Positions 31,523 to 42,346 of a stretch of 64,000 bases of DNA are shown in pieces. Under the pieces are notes generated by a model that was not told the origin of the DNA, ran no database searches, and saw nothing but the letters and a program-made list of their open reading frames with translations. The stretch is from Bugulina stolonifera (lineage: Eukaryota; Bryozoa; Gymnolaemata; Cheilostomatida; Bugulidae), in assembly GCA_935421135.1 (NCBI GenBank), contig OW285196.1, positions 15,745,001 to 15,809,000 of the forward strand, read 5' to 3'. Position 1 is the first letter of the stretch. Each line of letters opens with the position of its first letter. A program made the position numbers and the translations under genes.

Positions 31523-33127
31523 TAGGCCTGCACGGTGTTTCGGTTTCAAACGATGTAAACGATGTGTGAACCCTCGGTGTTACACATCGGCAAATTTTTT
31601 ATGCACCGAATCGTACCGGCACCGTGCCCAAACGATATATCGATGGTTCGGTATAGTTCGATGTTATCGAACCGGATCGCTATGCCAGTAGTCATTCAAT
31701 ATTCATGCGGTCTAATGTCACATGTTCTTGTTTACCTCACTTCAAACTAGGTTGCATACCTTCGCTAATCCGTTTCCACATTAACTGCCATCGTGGCTGT
31801 GATTGATTATCAATGTTGTGGAGGTAATAGTTATTATTAAATTATAATAAATTGATTAATAATTACGTAACTTAGCAGATTCTGCGTAGATTATATTCTA
31901 TCGTTTGCATATGATTGCTTTGTTCATGAATAGTGTGCTGAAATAGATTAGTAGTATACGATCGAATATAATGGATTATTATAAATAATATAAAATAATA
32001 TAATTAAATTTAAACATACCATTGGATTAATTATTTCTATTATAATTAATCTACTACTAATGTTTAAATTTGATTATAATCGCTTGTAACTAAAAATAGC
32101 TTCAATGCTTATAATAGTTAATCATTATTAATTATGTTTTTTTAATTAAAAATCGTTGTGTAGTTGTGCTTTTAGTAAGCACCAGCTCTTTATTTATTTA
32201 AAATAAGCTAATACTAATGTTCAATCAATATTTTGTAGGTGGAATTCATCGGACTGAGCCATCGAAATATCAAATCTGAAGACAAATCTGCTAGATTCAA
32301 TCGGTGGACACACTGAATTACACCAAATCAGCAATCTATCAAGAAAGCTTGCAAGAAAGATTTCCTACATTATCATTACATCATATGCAACTATGCTAGC
32401 GTTTCTTCTTTCTCTTGTGATATGAAGTTAGCCCATGTAATTTTAAATTTGTTATCTTTTTGTGTCAATGGTACGAGTGTGGTGGAAACAATGTTTGCTG
32501 TTTTTCTTCTGTAATTTGGTCACAATCAGTAATAAATCTAATAAATTATATGTAGTCGGTTGGGTGTGTGTCCACCCTCATGTTTTTATATTTAATGTAT
32601 TTATTAAAATTATATAAAATAGGTGAAGTAAGACCCAATGCAACTTAAGACTCACTAGACTACATGGGCAAATACAAAATCTTGGAGTAGGAGTAAGCAC
32701 TGATTACTTTCATTAACTCAGTAGCCACTTAAATAAAAATAATATACATATACTATGTTTTAATGAAGCCCTGTCTGCCTGCCATACCTGAAAATAAAAT
32801 AAAACAATGATTGGCATGAACTCATGTTGCAAGAAAGTGTTGAGGATTTTTGTTCCCTTGTATTGCACGATCATGATGGGACAACTCTATTAGGCAAACT
32901 AGCTCCTGGACCGGTTCGATCCGGTATATCGAGCCAAAGTTGACACCGTCTAACACCGCTTGAGACCAGGTTCAAGAGGTCCGGTGCGGTTTGATATATC
33001 GATCCAAATTTGGCATCGGTTGACACCGAATGAGACCAGGCACAAGAGAACCGGTGTCAACCGGTGTTTGATTACCACCACCCCAAAAACCGAATACCAG
33101 TGGGGAGGCAACACCGGTGCAGGCCTA
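31523..33127. mobile_element. hAT-like element (1605 bp) specific to spacer 1
   Basis: Ends TAGGCCTGCACGGTGTT and inverted (TAGGCCTGCACCGGTGTT) are flanked by GTCTGTCT on both sides (31515-31522, 33128-33135). The homologous spacer has the empty site, one GTCTGTCT near 49550. The interior is AT-rich with repeated CACCGG/CCGGTG motifs near both ends and no transposase frame. Confidence 0.9.
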
Positions 33128-33537
33128 GTCTGTCTGCCTGCCGATTTGCCTGCCTGAGCGCCCACCCGCATGTTAAATAATATAGAAATGTTGAAAGAAG
33201 TAACTCATTATCATGACACCAAAATTAAGATGCTTTCACATATTATGCATTCAACTTTAATCTTTGTGTTTTGTATTTTTATGCTTGGGGATGATCGCAT
33301 GTTCATATACTTTGTGAAAAAATATTGCTGCAAATTTCCTGCAGGTGTGCCATAGATGTGACTGTTAAGGCTCTGTTACAAGAGAGGCCTTGATCAATAT
33401 CCAGCCAATAACCAAAGCTGATTTCAATTAAATTATACAATTGGGGTCATTTTATCCAATATTAACCAATCACAACAGCGCTCCGTGACGCCAGAGAGTG
33501 CGAAGAGCAACACCTTGGTCTTTGCATACCCGAACAA
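33128..33537 (+). other. Spacer end with CCAAT motifs before the orphan tail exon
   Basis: Aligns with 49550-50768 apart from the solo LTR there. Three CCAAT motifs (about 33403-33470) sit just before the orphan tail exon. In the tail frame the sequence is open back to about 33422 but has no ATG. The join to tail-exon homology falls near 33538, so this marks the tandem-duplication junction. Confidence 0.5.
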
Positions 33538-34102
33538 GCAGCGTAAACATGAATCCCAGAGTTCTTTCTCACAGTTGAAGCAGTGTAAGCGTGAATCCCA
33601 GAGTTCTGTTTACCCCGCTAAAGAATCTGTATACCCAAAAACTGGAAAGTCTGGTTATTCCCTTCCACCCAGACAGCAAGGAGTTTATGACAGTCTGTAC
33701 TATGAGACTGGGAATGTCTATGATCAGGTAACTGATTACTATGGTCAATACTCTACTGTAGACTACTCAGACATAACACCACTACCACCACTACCACCAC
33801 AAGCACCACAACCACCACTACCACCACTACCACCACTACCACCACTACCACCACTACCACCACTACCACCACGACCATCACCGCCACCACCACCACCGCC
33901 TAGTCAGCACAAACCAATAACCAGTGACAACACTTCTAGGCAGCCCTTGGTGCATCGACCACTACCCAACCCAGTTTCTAATCGACTTTTACCAAAACCT
34001 AGTCAGCCGACCTCCAGCTCTGGTCCTGTATCAGCTGCAAACACTTCACTCAACTCACAGAAGAACACAAAGAAACACAAACTACCGAAACAGTCAAAAT
34101 AA
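33485..34102 (+). pseudogene. Orphan receptor tail exon, copy 2
   Basis: Homology to the receptor tail starts near 33538 (QRKHESQSSF, matching codons about 61 onward of the terminal exon) and runs to the same TAA. The frame is intact, keeps the tyrosine cluster (VYDSLYYETGNVYDQV, VDYSDI), and has a longer proline run. The membrane exon, the acceptor and the first 60 tail codons are missing. The open frame upstream begins with GTG and has no in-frame ATG. It is therefore a truncated exon copy unless an unseen upstream exon splices in. AATAAA follows at 34276. Confidence 0.7.
33778..33897 (+). repeat. Coding CCACCACTA repeat (polyproline expansion)
   Basis: A 9 bp unit encodes PPL and has expanded compared with 10828-10875 in the receptor gene and 51008-51085 in copy 3. 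The proline runs differ in length and in the arginine positions that matter for SH3 binding. Confidence 0.85.
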
Positions 34103-34281
34103 AACTTGAATTGCCCCACCCTGGATGATATACAGCCTTAGCACTCAGTCCATTCTCAGCTCTGATGTCTTGCAGCTAATTTGGTTTCAGCTGACAACAT
34201 AAATTGGTAATTTTCTGAAGATAAAGAAGGTTTTTATAACTAAAGACTATCAACTATTTCTGTAGACTGTATGTGAATAAA

Positions 34282-35121
34282 GACCGAGAGAGAGGTGTTC
34301 CCACTACAAGTCAACTGCCACTGTTAAAGAGGTTGATTTTCCATAACACACTCAAAATATAAGATACCTGACTGTTGACAATGATGTCAAGCAGATATAA
34401 TGATTACCTAGAGTAATGATGTATATAAAAACTGCTATTTAGGAGAACAACTCCATATACATTGTATGTCATTGCATGAATAGCTATCTAACAGGTAGAA
34501 TATCAGATATCACAGTAGAATACCAGTTATCACAGTACAAGTAAAAGTCACACAGCACTCAATTCAATGTATGATAAATATTTATTTACTAACACACTGT
34601 GAAATATGATATAAAACCGAAGTAGTGTTTGCATATTAGCTAATGGCTACACATATAACGAATGCTGGGGAAGTACACGTGGAGTGATATTGTGATATTG
34701 TAGTAATACTAAACTTATGTTCCATGTAATATCTAATGTACTCAGTATGGTAAGATTTAATCCTTGAATGTCTCAGTAGAGGATGGTTATTGTTTTATAG
34801 TTAAGTCAGTTCAGGATAGCAGCACTACTATATCAATCTATTAGTATAAATATAGAGATAGAATATAGAATAAAATACGGAATGTAACTTATAGAGATGA
34901 TATTCTCTATGTGCGTACATGTAATATAAGTGTGATGTATGTACAGGTAAGTGTAAGTATATGTACATATAGGTAAGTGTGAGGGTAAGTAAACATTGTA
35001 TGTAAGTGTATGCATATGTAGGTGTATGTGTAGCTGGATGTGTAAGTGCAATAGAATATGCTTTGTGTAAATAGATGTAGTACTCTACTAGATTTCAGAC
35101 ACTGATTTCTGTCGCCTTTAA
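34282..35121. other. Convergent intergenic region, copy 2
   Basis: 3' flanks of the orphan exon (plus) and of the TPR gene (minus). A minus-strand AATAAA lies at 34581-34586, about 540 bp after the TPR stop. No coding sequence seen. Confidence 0.5.
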
Positions 35122-38100
35122 CTAATAAGTAAACTCATGTTGAACAAGTTTAACCAGATGAAGGCTGTCAGTCAGTGATTTAGCCTCTGTATTCACTTTC
35201 ATACACTCCGCATTTCTGCTGCACTTCTCTAGCAGCTTGTTACTCATATCTAGAGCTTTCTGTGAATGCTCTAAGGCTATGGTAGTGTTACTGAGATGTA
35301 GTAGTAGTGTTGCTATGGTGATGTGAAGCTTGGCCAATGAGATTGTAGTATCTACATCTCCAGGAGTACTATGTTCATACAGACAGAGAGCCGAGTAGAG
35401 CCAAGTCCAGCATCTGCTCCATGATCCTGTATTTAGATGACAGATTCCCATTAGATGGTAGTTCTTAGCTAGAATGAGTTTGTTACTTGTTGGTGCTTGT
35501 TTCCTAGCAAGAAGTAGAAACTGTTGAGCTCTTCTGTAGTCATTGAGATCTACACAGACATGTGCTATACTGTTTAGAACTACAGCAGTTAGATGGGAGT
35601 CCTTTGTAGGTGTCACCAGTGCCTGTGTGTAGAGACTGAATGCCGCCTTATGTTGACACGTATTTCTGTACAGATTACCAATCTTTGCATAAGTATTGGC
35701 CAAGTAAACTCTGCTAGATCTATCACTATTACTCTCAGACACAGCTTTCATCATCTCTAAAGCCTTCATGTTATACACCATTGACTGTGTATAATCTCCC
35801 ATCTTATTGTACACATCGCCTATATTGTTGTAACTGATAGCTATATCAGAGTGATTAGTCTGTTCACCATACACAGCTTTCCTCATCTCTAAAGCCTTCA
35901 TGTAATACACCAGTGACTGTGTATAATCTCCCATCTGATTGTACAAAATGCCTATATTGTTGTAACTGGTAGCTATAGTAGAGTGATTAGTCTGTTCACC
36001 ATACACAGCTTTCATCATCTCTAAAGCCTTCATGTGATACACCAGTGACTGTGTATATTCTCCCTTCTCATTGTACACATCGCCTATATTGTTGTAACTG
36101 GTAGCTATAGTAGAGTGATTAGCCTGTTCACCATACACTGCTTTCATCATCTCTAAAGCCTTCATGTAATACACCAGTGACTGTGTATATTCTCCCATCT
36201 GATTGTACACATTGGCTATATTGTTGTAACTGGTAGCTATAGTAGAGTGATTAGTCTGTTCACCATACACTGCTTTCATCATCTCTAAAGCCTTCATGTA
36301 ATACACCAGTGACTGTGTATATTCTCCCATCTGATTGTACACATTGGCTATATTGTTGTAACTACCAGCTATATCAGAGTGATTAGTCTGTTCACCATAC
36401 ACAGCTTTCATCATCTCTAAAGCCTTCATGTGATACACCAGTGACTGTGTATATTCTCCCTTCTCATTGTACACATCGCCTATATTGTTGTAACTGGTAG
36501 CTATAGTAGAGTGATTAGCCTGTTCACCATACACTGCTTTCATCATCTCTAAAGCCTTCATGTGATACACCAGTGACTGTGTATAATCTCCCTTCCTATT
36601 GTACACATCGCCTATATTGTTGTAACTGATAGCTATATCAGAGTGATTAGTCTGTTCACCATACACTGCTTTGATCATCTCTAAAGCCTTCATGCAATAC
36701 TTCAGTGACTGTGTATAATCTCCCATATTATTGTACACATTCCCTATATTGTTACAGCTGCTAGCTAGCATACTATGAATAACACTTCTATGTAGCCCAC
36801 TCTCCTCAACAAAGCTCTTATTGTTACTCATCAGCTTCCATATCTCCAGGGAGTCTTTATAACATTCTAATGCAGATGTATGCTGTGTGAGGTTGTTCAA
36901 TATGCTACCCAGTCTATCATAAGCCTCTGCTGTAATCTCTATACAGCCCATTACATTATAAGATAACTCCTGTTCACTCAATAGTTTCTGTTTAACATAC
37001 TTTGGTAGTGACTGCTGTACCTCCAGTCTTAAGTATTCCTTTAGCTGTAGAATAACCTGATTCATCACTGACTTGGCTTGCTTGTATTCTGCTAGCTGAG
37101 TCATACACACTGCAACCATAATCTTCCTCTGTACTATCTCTAGAGAGTGTGTATCATATGCAGCAAGCCAGGTCAGGTACTCTATGCCTATAGTGTACTC
37201 CTCAGCATGGTAAAGGATAGCAAAGCATATCTCTAGATACTTCTTCTCTGTAGGGTCAGACTTGTCTGTGTGATACTCTGCTCTGATTACTTCGATAAAC
37301 TTTACACAGTCTCTAACTTGCTCTTCTCCTGCCACTCTGTAGAGATAATTCAGAGCTTCCTGGTATTCTCCGGCAAACACCAGGAGTTCTGCTTTCACCA
37401 TGAAATCTGTATTAGAAATCCTGAAACCCTTCATTACAGACTGGAGTTTGGTTACTATGTTAGAAGATGAGTTTTTAAACTCGTGACTGTTGGCTCTTTG
37501 TAAAGCAGCGGTGACTGCCTGTTTGATTGGTACGAGTATACACCCCAGTATAATGAATATATTCTGTGGTACGTGGTACCTGTCTGACACTGAGCTGGTA
37601 TCTTTAGCTGCAGTGTAGATGGAGAGTAGCTCTGACTGTCCTCCCATACAAAGGTAAGAAGTGCTACGAATGTATATAGATAAAGCTAGCATTATGTGCA
37701 TGTATCTGAGATCTTCAGCAGTTAAAATATTTAACTGGTGCATCTTGGTATAGGTATCCCATGAATATTCAGAGTTCAAGTTCAACGATATGGTAAGGTC
37801 ATGAGCAAGTATGGTAGGGTACCTGAATATGTCTATTTTCACTTTCAAATCTGTATTTTTGGTTTTTGCAAATTTGAACTCGGGTAGAAAATTGTATTTT
37901 TTCATGTCTTTCGATAACAAATTTAATCGCTTTCTTGTTGCAAACAAGTTTCCTTTAACAACAAATTCCTCATATTTCAATCTTTGATTGAGAAATGTGG
38001 AATACAGACTGTCCCCTTCCCTGTGAGAGTAAAGGAGAGCTGAAGTACAGAGAAGGTCACCAAGGTCAGGCTCCTCACTCTGTGACATCACTTCCTTCTT

Positions 38101-38886
38101 GTACAACTCCATCAACTGATCAACAGTCAGAGTCAGATTCTGATTACTGTCTGGGTGACCAGTTGGTATGTGACCAGCTCTCCTGGAAATTCCATCTATT
38201 CTGTACCCCACAGTAGGAGTACTAGACACTGATGTTACAGTACGCTTGATACCAATGGTTTTTAATGGTGTCTCACCAAGGTTACTTATTCTAAAGTAAC
38301 TATCAACTGCTAGCTTCTGGAAATATTCTCTATCAGAGTCGTTCTCGACAATGAAAGCATATTCTAAGTCAGAGTAGGGAGTTGCCTCTCCTCTAGCTAC
38401 TGAACCTAAGCCAATCACAGCAAAGGAACAAGGAGGGACATGACCATCATTCTGAAGAACGTCCACGCATGATTGAATCACAGAACGACTGTAGCTAATG
38501 AAACCGTCTGTGCACTTTTTACTCAATGAAAAGACTTGCTGGGAGAAATTAACAGCCTGGTTCAAGTTTGATTCACTAAACATGTCCTCAGTGTCGAGAG
38601 CTTCTTGTTCAACTCTCACACTATCAAAGTCCAGTCTTGTATCCTCTCTGTAGTCTATGAGCAGTTCTTTGTGTTGATTGGTCAACAGTTGATGTTCCTC
38701 AAAGCTGAGGGGATGGTTATCTCCATACCAACTGCTCTCTATATCATACACCTGTCTGAGTCTCTCCTCCGTAGATCTTATCGCCACAAGGTAGTTTGCT
38801 CCACCATGAGCCTGCAGCGAATGATAATATATCAACATATTAAATCTTTGTGATGTTGTAGCTTCACATTTCATGTGGTTAGGGAA
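35122..38886 (-). CDS. Nucleotidyltransferase-TPR protein, copy 2 (large terminal exon)
   Basis: An intact 1254-codon exon; counting from the Met at 38874 it is 1250 residues. Residues about 100-235 form a GlnD/DUF294-like nucleotidyltransferase: GLGSVARGEATPYSDLEYAF has the hG[GS]...DxE signature (G157, S158, D169, E171). Residues about 380-700 are helical and TPR-like. Eight identical-register 44-residue TPRs follow (about 704-1055), then further TPR-like helices (SLYTQALVTPTK, VCVDLNDYRRAQQF). No signal peptide or membrane segment, so probably cytoplasmic. Nucleotidyl transfer is inferred from the motif only; the substrate is unknown. The start at 38886 assumes a 35 nt intron. If that is wrong, translation could begin at 38874. 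Confidence 0.85.
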   Translation of the reverse strand, partial: FPNHMKCEATTSQRFNMLIYYHSLQAHGGANYLVAIRSTEERLRQVYDIESSWYGDNHPLSFEEHQLLTNQHKELLIDYREDTRLDFDSVRVEQEALDTEDMFSESNLNQAVNFSQQVFSLSKKCTDGFISYSRSVIQSCVDVLQNDGHVPPCSFAVIGLGSVARGEATPYSDLEYAFIVENDSDREYFQKLAVDSYFRISNLGETPLKTIGIKRTVTSVSSTPTVGYRIDGISRRAGHIPTGHPDSNQNLTLTVDQLMELYKKEVMSQSEEPDLGDLLCTSALLYSHREGDSLYSTFLNQRLKYEEFVVKGNLFATRKRLNLLSKDMKKYNFLPEFKFAKTKNTDLKVKIDIFRYPTILAHDLTISLNLNSEYSWDTYTKMHQLNILTAEDLRYMHIMLALSIYIRSTSYLCMGGQSELLSIYTAAKDTSSVSDRYHVPQNIFIILGCILVPIKQAVTAALQRANSHEFKNSSSNIVTKLQSVMKGFRISNTDFMVKAELLVFAGEYQEALNYLYRVAGEEQVRDCVKFIEVIRAEYHTDKSDPTEKKYLEICFAILYHAEEYTIGIEYLTWLAAYDTHSLEIVQRKIMVAVCMTQLAEYKQAKSVMNQVILQLKEYLRLEVQQSLPKYVKQKLLSEQELSYNVMGCIEITAEAYDRLGSILNNLTQHTSALECYKDSLEIWKLMSNNKSFVEESGLHRSVIHSMLASSCNNIGNVYNNMGDYTQSLKYCMKALEMIKAVYGEQTNHSDIAISYNNIGDVYNRKGDYTQSLVYHMKALEMMKAVYGEQANHSTIATSYNNIGDVYNEKGEYTQSLVYHMKALEMMKAVYGEQTNHSDIAGSYNNIANVYNQMGEYTQSLVYYMKALEMMKAVYGEQTNHSTIATSYNNIANVYNQMGEYTQSLVYYMKALEMMKAVYGEQANHSTIATSYNNIGDVYNEKGEYTQSLVYHMKALEMMKAVYGEQTNHSTIATSYNNIGILYNQMGDYTQSLVYYMKALEMRKAVYGEQTNHSDIAISYNNIGDVYNKMGDYTQSMVYNMKALEMMKAVSESNSDRSSRVYLANTYAKIGNLYRNTCQHKAAFSLYTQALVTPTKDSHLTAVVLNSIAHVCVDLNDYRRAQQFLLLARKQAPTSNKLILAKNYHLMGICHLNTGSWSRCWTWLYSALCLYEHSTPGDVDTTISLAKLHITIATLLLHLSNTTIALEHSQKALDMSNKLLEKCSRNAECMKVNTEAKSLTDSLHLVKLVQHEFTY
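35710..36765 (-). repeat. Coding 132 bp tandem array, 8 TPR units (copy 2)
   Basis: Eight 132 bp units encode SYNNIGDVYN-KG-YTQSL-type TPRs. Neighbouring units share private variants (for example NNIANVYNQMGEYTQSL twice in a row), as expected of unequal exchange within the array. Confidence 0.9.
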
Positions 38887-38921
38887 CTAATATCCCTTGA
38901 GTGCACATCGAGAAATTTCAC

Positions 38922-39035
38922 CTTCTCAAAGTCACAAATCACAATTTGATACAGACCTAACAGTATTGTGTCTATATTGACATATAATCCTTTTAGTGAC
39001 AGCTTAGATGGGTCAACCCACTTCATGGTGTAACC
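38922..39035 (-). CDS. Exon 3 of nucleotidyltransferase-TPR gene, copy 2
   Basis: Acceptor GAGCACAG, donor GAGAAG|GTGAAA; phase 0 both ends, 38 codons (GYTMKWVDPSKLSLKG, NIDTILLGLYQIVICDFEK). A longer frame to 39059 with its own Met reads through what I take as intron. Phase agreement with both neighbours supports the exon. Confidence 0.6.
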
Positions 39036-39349
39036 CTGTGCTCTAATATCATATAACATTATGACCAGTAGTCAACCTGTGACTAGTGCACCATGTAGGG
39101 CCTTAGCTCATCAGATACATACATGTATAATTTATTCATCAGTCAACAACAGAACATTGTACTGAGACATTTCTGACCAGCCTGGTCTGTGACAAAGGTT
39201 GGGTTGCAGAGAATCCTGTCAGCTACACCAATAACCACTAGAGCTACATTCTATTTCTTCATGACGCAGCTTTTGGGAGACAAACCACTAAAGTATCCTA
39301 CAGTGACACAAACGGTGAAGTAAAATCATACAGAAAGTATTCTACTTAC

Positions 39350-39448
39350 TCTAAGATAATCTGCCCAGTGTCCACTTTCTCTTGCCTTGTTGTGATACTC
39401 TTTAACAAGATTCTCTAGCTCTAGTTCAGTGATCTCTAGTTCTTGTTT
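39350..39448 (-). CDS. Exon 2 of nucleotidyltransferase-TPR gene, copy 2
   Basis: Acceptor ATCATAG, donor AGA|GTAAGT; phase 0, 33 codons. It encodes KQELEITELELENLVKEY and ESGHWADYLR, an amphipathic helix likely to form a coiled segment. An alternative acceptor 7 nt further in (CAAG) would fit a different upstream mini-exon at 39573-39594 that starts with ATG; I prefer the version joined to the exon at 44692. Confidence 0.6.
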
Positions 39449-41914
39449 CTATGATATATAGAAGAACAGTCTAAGAGTCCATTTCTGTCAGCATTTAGTG
39501 GAATAAATTTGTGCTAGGGGTTATAGTGTTGTAACACGACAAGTCTTGGTTATTCATCATGTCATACCTTACCTGCCTGACCCTGATAAATCATAAAAGT
39601 GAGCTTAAATGTTCATCCATGAAAGTAGTATTAGTAGTATAGTATAAGTATAGTAGTAAAATAGTATAGTCAGTTCAGATCCTAAAGATGTCATTCCTGA
39701 ACCTCGTCAGTCAGTCTGCCCTCAAAATCTGAGTTTTTACAGGCAATGGCGCATCACCTGTCCTATTTTAACCTTTCTGCTGTCGCAACTCGAACCAATG
39801 CACAAAGCCTTAGCCTTTCGACTGAAGCTTTTATCATTTTCACAAAAAAATGGTGATTGCTCAATCCCCATTGCTTGGGATTTTATGTCACATGGTCACC
39901 AAGCCATTGGCAAGAAGTTCTGTTACAAGCACTTTGTGCTTGGTCTACGGAGCAAGTTTCCCTACAAAATTTGCTCGCTTCGCTTGTGTGAAATAATGGC
40001 TTGTGTTCATGTGCTGTGGTCATATATGCGCATGACCTCTGTTGGTGCCAACATGCTACAGTGACCTCATGAGGAGTTGTGTTTCCTTACATCAGGGAGA
40101 CAACTCCAAGTATATAGCCCAAATTCCAACACCAATATAGTAATATAGTAGGTACCCACCCCGCCCTGGGTCATGGTTGAGGGCCTAAAGCTACGGACCC
40201 ACCTCGGCAGCGATGTTGGAGGGCCCGGTCCCAAGGTCCTAGCACCACCTGGAGCTGAAATCCTCACCGGCAGCATTACGATATATATTAATCACAGGAC
40301 CAGGAGAATAATCAATGCTGGCATAGCTTGAGTTCCAGCATGCATCCAGTGGGTGGGTGGAGTACCCTCCTCGCCCTGGGTCGAGTCCGAGGGCCTAAGG
40401 CTAAGAACCCGCCCCGGCAGCGATGTCGGTGGACCCGGTCCCAAGATCCTAGTACCACTCGGAGCCGAGATCCTGACTAGCAGCATTGCAACATATATAT
40501 GAATTGTCCTAATTTTTTACCCCAAATCTGACTGGAGGATGGCAGACCGTTAACCGTAGACCGTTAACCGTAGACCGTTAACCGTAGACCGTTAACCGTA
40601 GACCGTTTCGTCTTTTGTTATATGACTTTACAATCACTTGGTGACTCTCCTTCATTATTGAGCAATGACCTTTGTTTGACTTCAAGTGTAGCAACTCAGA
40701 GAATAGTGGGCATGCTGGTGAATCTGGGGCTACGTCTGCACAGTGCTGTCAAAGCAATAGCTCTCTTCCTCTCCAATAATTCCTTTGACAGAACAAGCAA
40801 CAGGAAGAGTTGGTTGCTCAAAGCTCTGGATGCTATCTTGGAAGGTTGTGATGGCTGATACTTAGAGAGAAAACCTCTATCAGTTTGCTGCTAGTTGTTG
40901 ATTTGCTTCAGCAACACTGACCCCACTTTCCCACCACCATTGTGTGTAATGGCCCCGAGATGAGCACCTCTGCATCACGTGATGAAACACAACCTCCGTT
41001 CTAATGGGTGCATCACCGGCTCACTGCCTACTCAGCAGAGAGTCCACCTCAATGGTAGAAGACCAGGTGACAGAACCATTAATGGCCCATAGCGCGATAT
41101 TCGTCAACGAAAAAGTAGAGTAACATGGGATAGTTACTGCATTTATCTGCACTGACTATACTACTCCGGAGGTACATGTACATGTACATACTCTAGAAGA
41201 TACCTATCATACTTATTCACAGTGTCTGGGTGTAACTAAACAGCAAATATATAATATAAAACAGAGCACTTACTGGGGGAGTAATCGACATTGGTTAGAC
41301 ATGTATAAAAATTAAAATCACCTAAATTATTGTGTAAATTGAAAATAGTTAACCTACTGTAACTCAAGTAATTAAGGGCTCAACTGTGTTTTAATTACAA
41401 TACATACTTTCTATAGATATACACTCCTCCTGTGATGGAAGAATAACTACAAGTAATATGTTCAGGTATATTCTTCATTTAGACACCCAGTTATATAGTG
41501 AGGTAGTTATATTTCCGTAAGTGTTTTACATGAAGAATATCCCTCTGTTACATAGGGAATAGTAGAGACTGCATATACTAGGTATGGGTAATCTGTGGAC
41601 CTCTGTTACATAGAGAGTAGTGGCTACTCACTAACTCCAGCTCTTCCAGGTTGGCAGCACTATGTTAGTGCCCCATAATTACAAGAGGTGTAGCTTACAT
41701 GGATAAGAGAGGATAACTCCACACTCAATACTGATCTAGCAGAGGGGAGGCAACTCCATATTAGGAACACGTAATACATGTATATACATACAGTGTATAC
41801 AAGGTAAATTGTACGTAGTATGCAGTTATATTATGGTAGGGTAGTTAGTTAATTTCGTGGGTGTCATACATGGAGAATATACCGAAGAAGCTTTTCTGAG
41901 CAACAGGAAATGGG
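39449..41914. other. Putative first intron of copy 2, left part
   Basis: Contains the two-block tandem repeat (40067-40490, each about 225 bp), about 4.6 units of the 14 bp CCGTTAACCGTAGA repeat (40545-40609), and the empty mariner site (TA at 41189-41190). No coding sequence recognised; open frames at 40067-40486 are repeat-derived. Confidence 0.6.
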
Positions 41915-42346
41915 CAGAGTTGGGTCCAAGTCTTGACTTGAAGGTCAACAAGTCAAGCTATTTCTAAAATCTTGGAGGCAAGTCAAGTCCAAGTTAAGTC
42001 AGTGCTGCCTCAGGTCAAGCCAAGTCAGCCGTCATGCAAGTCACAAATCAAGGCAAGTCGAAGTCGACTTGCCTACTTACAAGCCGAAATGCAAGTCAAG
42101 TGGGAAACAACATTAAAAATTTTACATTTCCCAAAACGTCACTTCTTTGCTTTTAGTAGACATTCCAATGCTTGAAAATCATGCCAACATGTAGCTGGGC
42201 ATGTATGTTGTACAATTATGGCAACTAGCCTACATATTATGTAGTAATATTGGCACTACGGTTGAGACTGGTCACATAGTATTATATATTAGTAATGGAG
42301 ATACAGTGTTACATAACATATAAACAGCACATGGTACAGTATAGAG

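Noticed and set aside
39573..39594. Alternative first exon starting with ATG (MIYQGQA)
   Set aside because: It can join exon 2 in phase only by a weaker acceptor 7 nt downstream. The exon at 44692 joins at the stronger acceptor and is conserved in all three copies; kept only as an alternative.
40067..40486. Pro/Gly-rich minus-strand frames (RISAPGGARTLGPGPPTSL) in pairs
   Set aside because: Two diverged tandem blocks of noncoding repeat; the frames break in copy 1 and have no gene context.
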